Shown here: positions 45,501 to 56,954 of the stretch, one piece after another | How the letters are laid out: each line of letters opens with the position of its first letter | Position numbering within the stretch: the stretch's first letter is position 1 | Assembly (NCBI GenBank): GCA_019671005.1 | Contig: CM033719.1 | Span: 18,774,750 to 18,838,749, forward strand | DNA length: 64,000 bases | Direction of reading: 5' to 3' | DNA from: Hibiscus mutabilis | Taxonomy: Eukaryota; Streptophyta; Magnoliopsida; Malvales; Malvaceae | Position numbers and translations under genes: made by a program | Notes under the pieces: model-generated | The model's database searches: none | Seen by the model: only the letters and a program-made list of their open reading frames with translations | What the model was told of the DNA's origin: nothing

Positions 45501-45899
45501 CAGCTTGCTTTGGAAATGAGTAAAGTATGGATGCGGAATAGTTGCAGCTTATCTTATAGTTCCACTGCCACAATATGTGCACTATCAATATTATTGCGAA
45601 GACTGATGAATGCATGTAATGTAAAATGCAAATGACATGATGTAATGCAAGAATGTATGCAAATAAAGGTACCGGTTCCGTTGGTAATCACCATTTTGAA
45701 CTACTTTCATGGGAACTAAAGGATCTAGATTACAAAAGGGTTTGTATTACAAAATGGGTCCCTATTACAAATAAAAGAGTCCTAATTACAACATAGACTC
45801 ATACAGATAAGCCCTAGCTCTATCCCCTAACTTTGAATAGCCCTGAGCAGCTTGATGATCCTGGGTGCTTTTTTCATGCTTGAAGTGATGAAGGGTTAG
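45501..45899 (-). other. T2 gag-ORF1 spacer
   Basis: About 400 bp upstream of gag on the element's strand; no frame or motif recognised. Confidence 0.4.
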
Positions 45900-46760
45900 A
45901 GGGTTTCAGCTTCGGTAGCTAAGTCATTCGCTTGTCTCGCAACTCGTTGTATGTCCACCATCAGGGTCGTGTAATACTGGTCTCGGTCTTGAACCATCTG
46001 GGCAGCACCACGAAGTCTTCTTCTCCAATAGATGTCTTCACCGGCTGTAACTTCTTCTAATCATCCCCCTGTAATCTTGAACAGTTGCCTTGAGTGACTC
46101 AATGCGAGCTCATAACATGCCATTCACGCGTTCTCTTTCTTATAGTTCGATGAAACCATTCTTATGTCGGTAGGCCTGAAAGGACTGCTCTCAGCTCTTT
46201 CAGTCTCCCTTCTAACTCGGTATTCTAATCTTGACTCTGAGTCAGTCTTTGAACAGTGTCATTGTATAAGTTTTGTATCTCGAGTAGTCTATTCCTGCTC
46301 CCCATGGATTTCTTCTTCCAAACGACAGTGTTTTCTCTTTTGTAGGTGATTGCTTGCTTGCCTTTGTCGACCTCTTGCCTAGTTCTTTCCTTCTCTTGGT
46401 TAACTACACCCCTGAAATGTCATCTTTCACTCTTGATGGTCAACTTGTAGCTTTCTAACTCTTTCTCGATTGCTTAGAGTAAAGGTTGGTTGACTCGGAC
46501 ATACACCAAATATACTATGTCACCGTAACCATCGAAGAATAAGTCTTGTAGTATTCGATCCCATACTCCCCAAATCCTTTTAAGCTCTCATAGATCATTA
46601 TGTTAGAGGCTCACGTAGGTGTATCCTAACAATATGCGCTCACTCGGAAAACTATCCCCTTGGGCCTTCTGATTGACCTATGACTAATGCCTGACTGACA
46701 AATTAAGCTCTTCTTTCCTAATATACCTTTTTTCCATGATGAAAGACTTTCTGATCGGGC
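45900..46760 (-). pseudogene. ORF1 C-terminal coiled-coil remnant (T2)
   Basis: Read on minus, 46055-45905 gives EDIYWRRRLRGAAQMVQDRD and QYYTTLMVDIQRVARQANDL, like the end of the T1 ORF1 remnant (QVVQQVADLADA). Farther upstream, heptad-rich fragments appear in changing frames with several stops. The N-terminal half of ORF1 is absent. Frames on plus (46164-46349) are shadows. Confidence 0.55.
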
Positions 46761-46944
46761 AAACCACTTGATCCAGTACCATTATGTAATGCAAATGCAA
46801 TAATGTATGAAAAAAGCAAAAGCAAAAAAGAAAACAAGTCAGTACCGGATGGAATACATAAATAAAAGGATGAATTAAATAAGGTAAATAGACAAAATAA
46901 CCCTATTTATCTCGCCTAAAACACCTACGGTTATCAGCATGGCT

Positions 46945-47265
46945 CTAAAAGGGTGGGTTTCTATGTATTCTCTATATGCAGTCTTGGTTCTAGGAGGTAC
47001 CCGGATTGTCCTTGTTTTCCTCTACTAAGAGTAGCAAGGCCCCCGATCATCACCCATTATAGGCTTCTTTCAACCGGGTTCAATTCAGGGGGACCCATTC
47101 GCTTATACCTGCACGAAGGAACGATATCCTTACGAAAGCATAAGGTACTCGAGCCCCAAAGGTACTTGCTAGGCCTACACAAGAGAACGATATCTCCACA
47201 AAGCATTAGCGTTTTCCCCCACTTAAAAAATGGGTTCATATGCCAAAATTTAAATGCGTTAAAAT
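46945..47265 (-). other. Conserved untranslated leader (T2)
   Basis: Reverse-complement match to 1440-1760 of T1 with few indels, including the duplicated TGCTTTCGTRAGGATAT-type block. Confidence 0.6.
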
Positions 47266-47392
47266 AAACACGCAATTACAACCGAATATTAATTTAGTAG
47301 TCACTTTAATCCGGAACTTCTAATATTATTAAAGCGGTAATTATTTGAAAAAGCTTGACTCTCTTTTTGTTGTTTTTGAAAAACAAAAATGT

Positions 47393-47409
47393 CCCCAGCG
47401 GAGTCGCCA
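47393..47409 (-). other. Primer binding site of T2
   Basis: Reverse complement TGGCGACTCCGCTGGGG, identical to T1, a few nt from the LTR end at 47413. Confidence 0.8.
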
Positions 47410-47412
47410 TCG

Positions 47413-50029
47413 GTAGCGATGTCTGATTCGCTAAAAAATCAATTTTTTGAAGTGTTTGTGGTTTTTCGGGTATTAAAATATTTATTCCGTGGGGGTTTTA
47501 AACAATCGCGTTTTATTTAAAAATTGGAGTCGCCACCGGCCACTTAGGTAGGCCGGACACCATAAAACCAGAGATTTGAAAACTATTGGGGTTCGAGAGT
47601 CGGTTACGGATGGGGAAGGATTAGCACCCCCACACCGTCCAAAATTGGTACTTTAATAATTATCGTTTTATTAATGTTGGATTTTTCGGATTAAAGTGAC
47701 GATTAATTTAAAATTTTGGTTATAAATGCGGGTAAATTTTAAAGACCCCGTTATTTGAGAGTAAACGCCCAACCACTATCACTACGTCTGATACTGTCCC
47801 CTTTTACGCTTGGATAAAAGGGCACCACATTGACAATTCATATATCTGGATATGCAATCTTAGAGAAATAATTTGGATACATACATTTGCATTGACATGG
47901 TAAAGGACAAAATAAATAATGAAAAACATGGATATCACAAAATTAAACAAATATGATAAACAAGAACATAGCAGATCATAATAATAACGGGGCATGAATA
48001 AAAACATGTGAGAAATAAGAAACACCTACTTTAAGAATACATACATATTAAAAAATAAAAACACACTGTAACATATGCATGACGTGGATGTATTATGATG
48101 TTAATCTCAAACAACATGCTAACAAATAAACTAATACCTAGTGCATAACATATGACATAATTTGCATACATAGATAGATAAAAACATGTCATTATACATG
48201 ACTAAAAACACACTAACATGTAACCTATAAACATAAAACTCATACTAACATATACAAACACCATGAAAACCAAACTAAAGTATGATATAAAAATGAATAT
48301 GGACAAAAAACTAAAAAGAAAACAACACATCCAAACATAAGTAGGCTCGGTAAAACATGCCATGTACGAATACAACGAGTAATAGAACATGCTAATAACA
48401 AATAAAAACACAAATAAGCAATGAATATTTAGAACACAAAACACGTACTGAAATGCTAAGAAATAAAATAGAAAGGCGGAATTAAAAGGAAATAAAACTT
48501 GATTTAAGGACGTAATTACAAGCCTAATGAAACTTAAAAGGACCATACATGTAATTGAACCAAGGGGCGAGCTCGGAGTGAAAATTTCAAAAATGCGGTG
48601 GGACTAGGAAGGTAATTTCACCATTTAAAAATTGATTTCTGTTAATTTAGTGATCAAATTGAAATAAAGCAAAAAAGAAAAAGGACCGATAATGCAATTG
48701 GCCCATGCGGCGAGCTCAAAACGAAAATATCAGGGACAAGGGGGGATTTATGTCATTATTTACCCATATTTTTATTTCCCCCTCTATAAAATAGATAGCT
48801 GGTCCTCTCTCCCCTTCTTTTCTCATTTTTTTAGCTAAAGAAAGAGAGCTCTCATGCTCTCTATTTTTCCAGGAAACCATCCCCCCAAAATAAAAACCTT
48901 TCAACGCTGCCTTGCTCAAGAGGTCTCAGGCGAGGCTCGGCCTTAACGGCAGCCTCGAGCTTTCCTAGACCAGCACTTCAGGCCACCTAGACCACTCCTC
49001 TAAACCGAAAACCCCCTTCGAACACGTTCCCCAAAGAGGTTCTTCGCCGACAAAGGAAACCAACAACGAAGGTAAAACACCCACTTCTTTTTGTTTATTA
49101 TTTCTTAACTTTGCATGTACCCAAAAAGAAAGAAAAGGGAGAGATTACCACTGATGAGAGTTTTTTCTAGTAAATTTCTCCCTTTTTTCGAAACTCATTT
49201 TTTTGTATTTTTGATATGGTAAAACTCTGTACAAAAGATTATAAATCTCCTTACATATATGTTGTTTTCTTCTATTCTTTGTAGAGAAAAAAATAGTACA
49301 TATTTGGTAGATTTTTGGTATTGATAATCTCTGTTCTTAGTGATCTTGGCATGTTTGGACGGTACGGCTGGTGAAGGGCGGTGTGTACGGTGGCAGAGGG
49401 TGGTTGGAGGTGTGGTAGAAGAAGCATGGTGGAGCTGTCATCTTGGCTGGCCTCGTTCTTGGCCGTTGGATCAGATCTGATCCAACGGCTGAGATAGTTT
49501 GATGACGGATGGCCCAGATGCAATCTTGAAACTGGTGGGATTGCGCGAGATGGTGCCACGTGGTGCACGACGTCAAGGGGTAGAGGCATGAGATGCACGC
49601 GCGCGTGGGAATTGAACAGTCTGGAGAGTGACATCACGCGCGCCAGCTGGATTATCTTGGACTGATCTGGACCGTTGGATCAAGACTTGATCCAACGGCC
49701 CGGATGACGGCGACTGCAAGATAAAAGAGGGATATCAGACTTGGTTTTTAGGGTTTTTAGATATTAAAGGGATTGGGCTGGCCAGTTGGGCCTTTATGTA
49801 AATATTTTTGTTTTTTTTTGTAACAATGGACAATTATTATAAATGGGTTTTATACTTTAGAGCTGTTTTTATTTATTTAAACCCTATAGTAATAATAATA
49901 ATAATAATAATATAATAATAATAACATATACACCTATATAATTTATGTACATACAATCATACATGCAAATTAACATATATATATATATATATATCATATA
50001 ACATTCAAACACACATACACATATATTTT
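47413..50029 (-). repeat. 5' LTR of T2 (outer end deleted)
   Basis: Matches 37985-40320 except for a 287-bp extra block at 48901-49187. At 50029 the sequence ACACATATATTTT passes into array LTR sequence CCACAAATTTGCC, so the LTR start (TGTAATCTCTC) is missing. Confidence 0.85.
48901..49187 (-). other. Extra 287-bp block in the T2 5' LTR
   Basis: It is absent from the 3' LTR, where flanks meet at about 39477 (AAAACCTTT/TTCGAAACTC). It is more GC-rich than the surroundings and complex in sequence. The CTTT at both edges suggests a microhomology deletion from the 3' LTR rather than an insertion here. Confidence 0.6.
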
Positions 50030-50452
50030 CCACAAATTTGCCATTTTACCACCTATATAAAATACTGAATAGAATCAAATCTAAATCAATTCAAAACAAT
50101 TCAAAACTTTAATGTCATTTTTATCGGTCTTCCCAAGACTGACTTCAAATTTCCATAACATTCTGAGCTCAACTGATCATCTGAATTCCATTTAAACTAT
50201 AACCGTAATTTCCCAATAATAGAAACATCAGATCGAACCATAATTTTTATATTTGATCCACACCATTAGGTGTTCTATTTATTTATAGAATAAAATAATT
50301 ATTGGGGAAATTACCATGTTGGTCCTTGAACGTTTCTCAACTTTTCACTTTAGCCACTAAACTTTAAAATTTTACGTTTTAGTTACTGAACTAAAACCAC
50401 CAACTTTTAATTCTTTACGATTTGGTCACTAACCAAATATTGGGGTATTACA
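50030..50452 (-). repeat. Array LTR4, right part
   Basis: Resumes at CCACAAATTTGCC and ends with the LTR terminus TGTAATACCCC (reverse) at 50452, next to the internal D polypurine tract (50453-50470). Confidence 0.85.
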
Positions 50453-50576
50453 ATTCTCCCCCTTAAGAAAATTCGTCCTCGAATTTTAAAATGTACTTGT
50501 TTTTAAAAGATGCGAATATTGCTTTTTCATGCACTTCTTCGTTTCCCAAGTGGTTTTTTTCCACTTTATAATTCCG

Positions 50577-50933
50577 CTACAGAACTTTTACTAATAGAAT
50601 AATCTTAATTCTCAACTCCTTAATTCCATAAGCAAGAATCTTTACCGGTTCATCCTCGTAAGGACCAATAAACCTCAGACTTAACTTTCCTTTACGTCCG
50701 AAGCGTAACATCTTTTTCCAAGATGAAACTTTGAGGAACATTTTTTCGTCTTTATTCTGGAACTCTTTAATATGGTCTAACAAAATAGACTTGAGATGTA
50801 ACTCTACAATCAAAGCACCATCATTTCTCAACCCATTAGATCCTTCACCATTCACTATTATTTCTATACCTTTCTTATTTTCCAATACTAGTCGTTTCAA
50901 ATGATAACTCATTATGGCATGATAAGCATGCAA
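50577..50933 (-). pseudogene. Protease-tail/integrase-tail fusion (internal D)
   Basis: An intact 118-codon frame: HAYHAIMSYHLKRLVLENKK, GIEIIVNGEG, ALIVELHLKSILLDHIKEFQ, MFLKVSSWKKMLRFGRKGKL and SLRFIGPYEDEPVKI. It is collinear with copy A. It has no catalytic residues of either enzyme. Listed as a pseudogene because two large deletions made it; whether it is translated is unknown. Confidence 0.7.
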
Positions 50934-50939
50934 CTAATC

Positions 50940-51520
50940 CATATCCAAGATAATTTCGAACTCATGAAAAGACAATTCCAGCAAACCAACTGGGAATTCA
51001 ATTCCCTGCATCACTATTGGGCACTTCTTACCAATTCTGTTTACCTATGTACTCTGGCCGATAGGGTTTGTTGCAATAACTCCACTAAATATAGATTCTA
51101 AGATAATCTCCCTATCTTGGAAACACTTTTTTAATAACATATAAATGAATAGATTTCAGATCTATCAATGCAAATACATGTTTATCATAAAGTAGAAAGT
51201 ACCTGTAATAAAATCCAGTGCATCCTTATCATTATCAGTGCGAATGTGATAGACTCGCGCCGGTGTCCGAAATTCCCTATTTGAAGCAGCTTCAAATACT
51301 CCCGGGTGGTTAACTCCATAAGATTTTTGATTTCCTTGATATTTTCCTTTCTGGTTCTCAACTACTGATCTTCCTGACATATCTGGTCTATTATCATTAC
51401 TCAGACAATCTCGGAGGAAATGATCAGTAGCACCACAACTGAAACAAGCTCATGTAACTCATCGACATTGTCCATAATGGGATCTACCACAATGGTCACA
51501 TTGGGTTGGACTTTGAAATT
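50940..51520 (-). pseudogene. Knuckle and degenerate protease region (internal D)
   Basis: 51520-51405 reads CDHCGRSHYGQC, a stop, then CFSCGATDHFLRDC. 51380-51200 reads SGRSVVENQKGKYQGNQK and PARVYHIRTDNDKDALDFIT, the usual lead into gypsy retropepsin. The expected ALID-S/T-G active site is read only in broken form near 51165. Confidence 0.65.
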
Positions 51521-51611
51521 TCCTTAAACCTCATGTCTTTGTAGTATAGGTCTGTGAACCTTTGGATTTCTTGGAAGGTGATGATCCAAAAGATCTTCCA
51601 TGACTTCTTTT

Positions 51612-52349
51612 CTAAGATTGCATACCCTGAGTTGCTAGCTTTTCTAATTGAACTTTTTCCATCCCCTTTGCTCGATTGACAGCATCTTGAAATCTAGTAA
51701 TATCCATAGCAATCAGCACCTCTTTAAAATCAAGATCCAATCCTTCAATGAAGCAAATGGTACGATCCTTCTTAGTAAGAATCAATTCTGAGGCGAAACA
51801 GCTCAACTTGTTGAATTCACATTCGTATTCATATACTGTCCGATCACCTAGTTTGAGATTCAGAAATTCATTTCTAATTTCTTGGATAAACATGTCACCG
51901 ATATACTTGTTACGGAACTCGCGAAGAAAGAACTCCCAAGTAATCCCTTCACTAGGACAAGTAGTGACATTTGTCCACCAGATACGTGCATGCCCTTTTA
52001 GCAGAGACACAGCTCCTTCCAACTTCTTCTGATCATTACAATGCAATCCTTCTAGCATAATCTTTAAATCATTCAGCCAATAATCTGCCTTAACCGGACT
52101 TCTATCAGTGAAATTCGGTGCTCCAAGCTTCTTTAACTCTTTAGCAATAGAAATCTGCGGAGGCTGATTAATAATCATCTCTAAAGTCTGTAGGAAATTT
52201 CCTTGACCTAATTCTGGCATTCCAGGCTGAACCGAAACATTCTCATCAGACTGTACTGTAGGCTGAGCAAAATTGGCTCCCTCACCAACTTCGGGGTCAT
52301 TCCGACCCTCTACATGGGTCGCCTGATGCGATCCTATATTCTCAGACAT
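51612..52349 (-). CDS. gag polyprotein (internal D), intact 245-codon frame
   Basis: Particle-forming protein of the array family. ATG at 52349: MSENIGSHQATHVEGRNDPE, then a Q/P-rich lead (PELGQGNFLQTLEMIINQPP), AKELKKLGAPNFTDRSPVKA and YWLNDLKIMLEGLHCNDQKK. The Retrotrans_gag domain spans about residues 95-215: LLKGHARIWWTNVT, WEFFLREFRNKYIGDMF, LKLGDRTVYEYECEFNKLS, DRTICFIEGLDLDFKEVLIA and a basic tail. It stops at QGMQS just before the zinc knuckles, so the protein would lack its nucleic-acid-binding tail. It is the only uninterrupted gag in the array. Function is inferred; it may be inert. Confidence 0.75.
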   Translation of the reverse strand: MSENIGSHQATHVEGRNDPEVGEGANFAQPTVQSDENVSVQPGMPELGQGNFLQTLEMIINQPPQISIAKELKKLGAPNFTDRSPVKADYWLNDLKIMLEGLHCNDQKKLEGAVSLLKGHARIWWTNVTTCPSEGITWEFFLREFRNKYIGDMFIQEIRNEFLNLKLGDRTVYEYECEFNKLSCFASELILTKKDRTICFIEGLDLDFKEVLIAMDITRFQDAVNRAKGMEKVQLEKLATQGMQS

Positions 52350-52496
52350 TTGTACTTATAATAACATTTCAAGTTAGTAAGCAAGCATATTAACTATACT
52401 AGCGGCATCGATAGTAATTATGACATCCTGGTGGCATGTACACACTCTTTAACACTTATAAATCATATTTCCAATCCAGAACCGACTAAAACTATA

Positions 52497-52509
52497 GCTC
52501 TGATACCAA
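52497..52509 (-). other. Primer binding site, internal D
   Basis: Reverse complement TTGGTATCAGAGC, initiator tRNA-Met type, 4 nt from the LTR terminus at 52514. Confidence 0.9.
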
Positions 52510-52513
52510 TAAA

Positions 52514-55500
52514 TGTAACACCACTTTCACGTATTTCTTGCCAAACACGAGTCGGTGATGTTACTTAATTAAATTAAAAATCCATTTTTCCATTTTTTTG
52601 AAAAATCTGGCAGCCTGCATTGTCTTTCTTAAAAAAATTTATAAAATTTTGTAAGCTTCAAAACTTCATTTGGAAAAATTCCTAGTAAACTAGATTCATC
52701 AAGATATCAATCCATATAAAATAGAGATCTTAACTCATGGCACACAAGTGTAGAAAATTCATTAAATATGCACTACAGTGCAGATCTGTTGTCTGGAAAT
52801 TCTGACCTTGCATCGAATAAAAATTCATATCTTTTGATATATAAATCGAAATCGGTCACCGTTTGTTTTAAAATAAACTAGAATCAATTTCCAGTTCATT
52901 CATCATCTAAATCAATATGTGGAATTTATAGCAAATTTTCAAAGTCACTGTCTAGAGCAGAATTTCAAGACTATTTTTATTCGTTTCAAAAATAAGTCTA
53001 CTAAAATATTCATAAACCATTTTAAATCGTCTAATAAATAATACTAGTTCATATTTTTAACCATAACCATAATAAAATGCAAAGTTAATAGGGTTTAGTT
53101 TACACAAAACGTAAGGATTTAATATTATACATGCAACTAATAATATGTTATATAGGATGTCAAAATAACTACTATGATAACCTGTAATTGTTGCTCGTCC
53201 AACTACACCCGAGCTATGCTGCTTACCACCACTCCGTATTAACCTACGTGTGCACATGTAAAATACACACGCTAAGTATAACTTAGTGAGGCATTATAAA
53301 TAATCATAAAATAAATATCGAAATAAATGGAAACATCGTTAGGCAAAATCATATCAAATCTTTCATATACTTATAAACAATCACATATAAGAAATGATGA
53401 ATTTCATATACTTTTACTTTATACTTAGCCCAAGAATTTGTATAAAGAGAAACTAAAGTATGCAAGGTCGGTACTCCTTGAGTACTAGTCACCGAAGTGA
53501 CGATAACATATAGACACATAAAGTGCCGGAAACATATAAACACATAAGTGCCGAAAACATATAGATATGAAGATCGGTGTATAGCTATACCGCAGTCCTT
53601 GACTGCTAGACCTCTAATTGCATGCCACTATATTGTAACTCTCTATCATAAACTTGGGAAAATAATTTCATATAAATGGCTTGTAAATTATCATTTGATA
53701 AACGATTCATATATCACCATTATTCAATAATAACTTATCAAAATAAAACATAATAGGGCAATTCATACCCTAACATGTACTAACCTTTTTCCTTTGCCTC
53801 TGAATCATCATATAACTTAAAGAAAAACCATGTTATCATTTTAATAAAATCAAATAAATAGAATTTATAAAAGTTTACTAAAATACATTTCAAAACATAT
53901 AAATGCACTCACCTTATATGCCTCACTAATTACTTGTACCAAAATATGTCTACTCTGGGACGTTGTCTTTATTTTCTTGATTCGTTTCGATCTTGAACGT
54001 GTTCAGCTGCTTGTAATCAACCATTACGTAACACATACAATTAAATGTATATGTTAGATTACTAATCCACTAAGTACATTAATAGGAGAAAATTCATGAA
54101 AATTCCTTTAATGTACTAATAATATATCAATACTTTCTTCAATTAAATCTATCCCTCAACTTCCTCCATTCTTTCATATATAATTATTAACTCAACTTTT
54201 GAATTTTTACAATTCACTCCCATTTGTAATAATGTAAATATTAAAATAAAGCTTAGGTGATAACAACCAACCTAAAGACTTTAAATTAATATTTCACAAA
54301 AATTTCCCCAATATTTCTTGTAATTACCGAAGGGTCCCTAAACTTTTCAACATTGGATTTTTACTTCAAACAACACTTCAAAGCATGTAAAATATCTATT
54401 CTTTCATGATCAACATCAAAATAAATCTTTACACTTCAACCTTAAATTTTTCCATAATTGGCATAATGGTCCTTCATTCAATTTTCAATATTCCAACTTC
54501 AACCAAGTATGAAAAATATCATTTCTAGTCCTTTCCAACATCGAAATAAATTTTGACATAATTTCCCCTAATTTTCTTCAAAATTTTGAATTGGTCCCTA
54601 GATTTCTCCAAATAGGGATTTTTCATTCTAACATCAAAATTGAACTTCCATCATCAATATAATGCTTCAAACATCATAATCTAACCATTTTCATCCTTAT
54701 TTCACAAAACCCTAACAAATCCCTAAATTCAAGATTAGGGTTTAAACTTCCAACATGAAATTAACTTGATTCAAGCAAAATTACACCTTTATAACATGAA
54801 TTCTCACATAGTCAAGCTTAAACCTTTCTTTAATCTTCAAACCCTATTTTCTCTCTCTTCAAGAATATAAACAATTCTTCATAACCCTATGTAAAATTGC
54901 TATCAACATGTAGAGAATGAAGAGAAGATCATTTTATCTAACTTAAGCAAAATCCAAATCTAACTAGAAATGATCAAAATAATCAAAATTTGGAAAAACA
55001 AACCTTGTTCTTTTCTTCTCCCAAGATCACGGAAATATGGCTGAAAAATGGGATGATTTTTATCATCTTTTATCCTTATTAATACACTTGTAAAGCGTAT
55101 TTGAATATAAAATTCAAATAACGCCAAATTACCAATTTAGCCTCAAACTAAATCTTTAATTTCTAGTTTGCCATTCTAGTTCAATTCAAATAATCCACTA
55201 TTCATTTTCCATGTAACAATATCTAAAATTCCACTCATGTCCCCTTTAAGTGAAAAGACCAAAATACCCCTCATTATTCAACTTTTTCACAAATTTGCCA
55301 TTTTACCACCTATATAAAATACTGAATAGAATCGAATCTAAATCAATTAAAAACAATTCAAAACTTCAATGTCATATTTATTGGGTCTTCCTAAGACTGC
55401 CTTCAAATTTCCATAACATTCTGAGCTCGACTGATAATTTGAATTCGATTTAAACTATAACCGTAATTTCCCAATAATAGAAACATTAGATTGAACCATA

Positions 55501-55711
55501 ATTTTTATATTCGATCCACACCCTTAGGTGATCTATTTATTTATAGAATAAAAATAATTATTGGGAAAATTGCCATGTTGGTCCTTGAACTTTTCTCAAC
55601 TTTTCACTTTAGCCACTAAACTTTAAAATTTTATGTTTTAGTTACTGAACTAAAACCACCAACTTTTAATTCTTTACGATTTGGTCACTAACCAAATATT
55701 GGGGTATTACA
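52514..55711 (-). repeat. Array LTR5, complete (3198 bp)
   Basis: Both termini are present: TGTAATACCCC (minus, from 55711) and GTGTTACA (ending 52514). The hairpin block lies at 53471-53606: GTACTC-CTT-GAGTAC, TCAC-CGAA-GTGA and GCAGTC-CTT-GACTGC. Short open frames are not coding. The right flank at 55712 is a broken RRM-type gene, so this is the array's original outer border. Confidence 0.9.
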
Positions 55712-56527
55712 TTTCTCCATATTCCTACCACATTATCAAAGGAATTCTTTGACCATGTGTGCATAGGTATACCACGGATTAGAAGGCATGCTCGCCGATT
55801 ACACCGATAGTCGATTACACTGATCCTTCTCAAGTGTCCATTCCTTAACCTCAACAAACCATTTGAGCAACACCCCTGACCTTAATGTTTTACTTCTGGC
55901 GTTTTCATTGAGAAACATAAGTAACACTCTAGACCCATTAATTTGCATTAACGATAGCTCTTTTAAACCTTCTTCTTGCAATTTCTTTGCCAATATGGCC
56001 AAACCTTTCGATCGCCGACACCATCCCACTGCACATTTCTGTAAGGTACCCAACTTACGCTTATCAATCACCCCTTGCACCTTAGCTTGTTGTTTCACAT
56101 TGCTCTTGGTAGGTCTATTCTCTATTGTAGTGCCCCACCTCCCTAACGATCCCTCATTTTCATGTTGCCCATTCAATGATAGCACTCCTCTTTGTGTGAA
56201 CGTAACCGAAATGCATGAACCGTAAATCTACAATCCATGAAGTTGATCTCTCACTCGTTGAGCCTCCTCCCTTAAATTTATACGCACAAAGCCAAATCGA
56301 TACCCATTTCTCATTTTTTTTTCTCGGGATGAATACATCAATCACCTTCCCATATCGATCAAATACTTTTCATAACCTCTTCCAATGTATCTTTTCGGAT
56401 AGATTCACCACAAAGAGCTTCCAGCCTCTACGCCAATAGACTCAATCTCTATGTCACTATCACCGCTATGTCAAACTTGCTCAAGCCCTACGCCGCCATC
56501 GCCGCCCTTGTTGTGAGAACCCATTGT
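55712..56527 (-). pseudogene. RRM-type protein gene fragment, probably LINE-associated, cut by the array
   Basis: From about 56524 on minus: MGSHNKGGDGG, then an RRM with VFIPRKKNEK and, in a shifted frame, GYRFGFVRINLREEAQRVRD (RNP1-like FGFVRI). 56185-55799 is open for 128 codons: KQQAKVQGVIDKRKLGTLQK, AVGWCRRSKGLAILAKKLQE, LLKWFVEVKEWTLEKDQCNR. It continues in a shifted frame as LLIRGIPMHTWSKNSFDNVV, where array LTR5 begins. The RRM plus 'RGIP.H.W...F' layout is what I recall for plant LINE-associated or DUF4283-like proteins. Stops and shifts make it a pseudogene. Confidence 0.6.
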
Positions 56528-56954
56528 CTTAAAAATTAGCATTCTAATTTAATTACAAGGTTATTTTAGTCTAGTTTTAAGTTTGGATAAATTTAGGCAC
56601 ACCTGTGTACTACTTTGCTCGAACTCGGATTACCTAGGAGGAACAACGTCATCCGTTATCACTGAGACCACTCAATGAGTTCTGATTGTACATTTTTTGA
56701 ATGTTTTGATTATTATTTAATGCAGTAGATTTAGTCCTGGGTTACTAATATTTTCTTACTTTTCATGTTTGATGTTTTGAATATTTTTGTTTTCTGTTAA
56801 ATAGGTGGCTGAAGGTGAAAAAAATTGTAGAAGAATTTTTGTGTTAAAATTAAGTAAAGAATTGTCCCGAGTCATTTTTTATTTGATTATAATTATTATT
56901 TTTAACATAGTAAATTTAGTCTCGGGTTACTAATATTTTCTTACTTGTCATGTA
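56528..56954. other. Intergenic DNA, possibly 5' region of the PMD gene
   Basis: AT-rich. Two similar stretches (about 56725-56770 and 56905-56953) share GTAGATTTAGTC and GGTTACTAATATTTTCTTAC, a local duplication about 190 bp apart. No gene seen. Confidence 0.45.

Larger units (their letters stand above)
37985..50029 (-). mobile_element. Tat/Ogre-like LTR element T2, non-autonomous, inserted in array LTR4
   Basis: LTRs at 37985-40534 and 47413-50029, a primer site at 47393-47409, ORF1 and gag remnants, a minisatellite-bearing 3' region and a polypurine tract at 40535-40546. No pol. The right LTR lacks its outermost 5' segment (the part equivalent to about 40320-40534), so the target duplication cannot be read. 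It is a relative of T1 with the same primer site and leader. Confidence 0.85.
50453..52513 (-). mobile_element. Array internal region D (most complete)
   Basis: 2061 bp from polypurine tract to primer site (52497-52509) with, in element order, gag, knuckles, protease remnant and integrase-tail fusion. This is the best guide to the family's internal structure: there is no space for RT, RNase H or the integrase core. Confidence 0.85.
24091..55711 (-). mobile_element. Tandem LTR-internal array of one Ty3/gypsy family (5 LTRs, 4 internal regions)
   Basis: All units are in the minus orientation. Order along the plus strand: LTR1 24091-25963, internal A 25964-27614, LTR2 27615-30779, internal B 30780-32791, LTR3 32792-35787, internal C 35788-37363, LTR4 37364-37984 and 50030-50452 (interrupted by T2), internal D 50453-52513, LTR5 52514-55711. 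Complete LTRs are about 3.2 kb with TGTAATACC...GTTACA termini. Adjacent units share LTRs, as expected from unequal LTR-LTR recombination rather than independent insertions. Left end and several junctions are truncated. Confidence 0.85.

Noticed and set aside
46953..47267. 104-codon plus frame matching 1488-1745 minus
   Set aside because: It is antisense to the conserved leader of T1/T2; the two versions have different ends and only nucleotide-level conservation.
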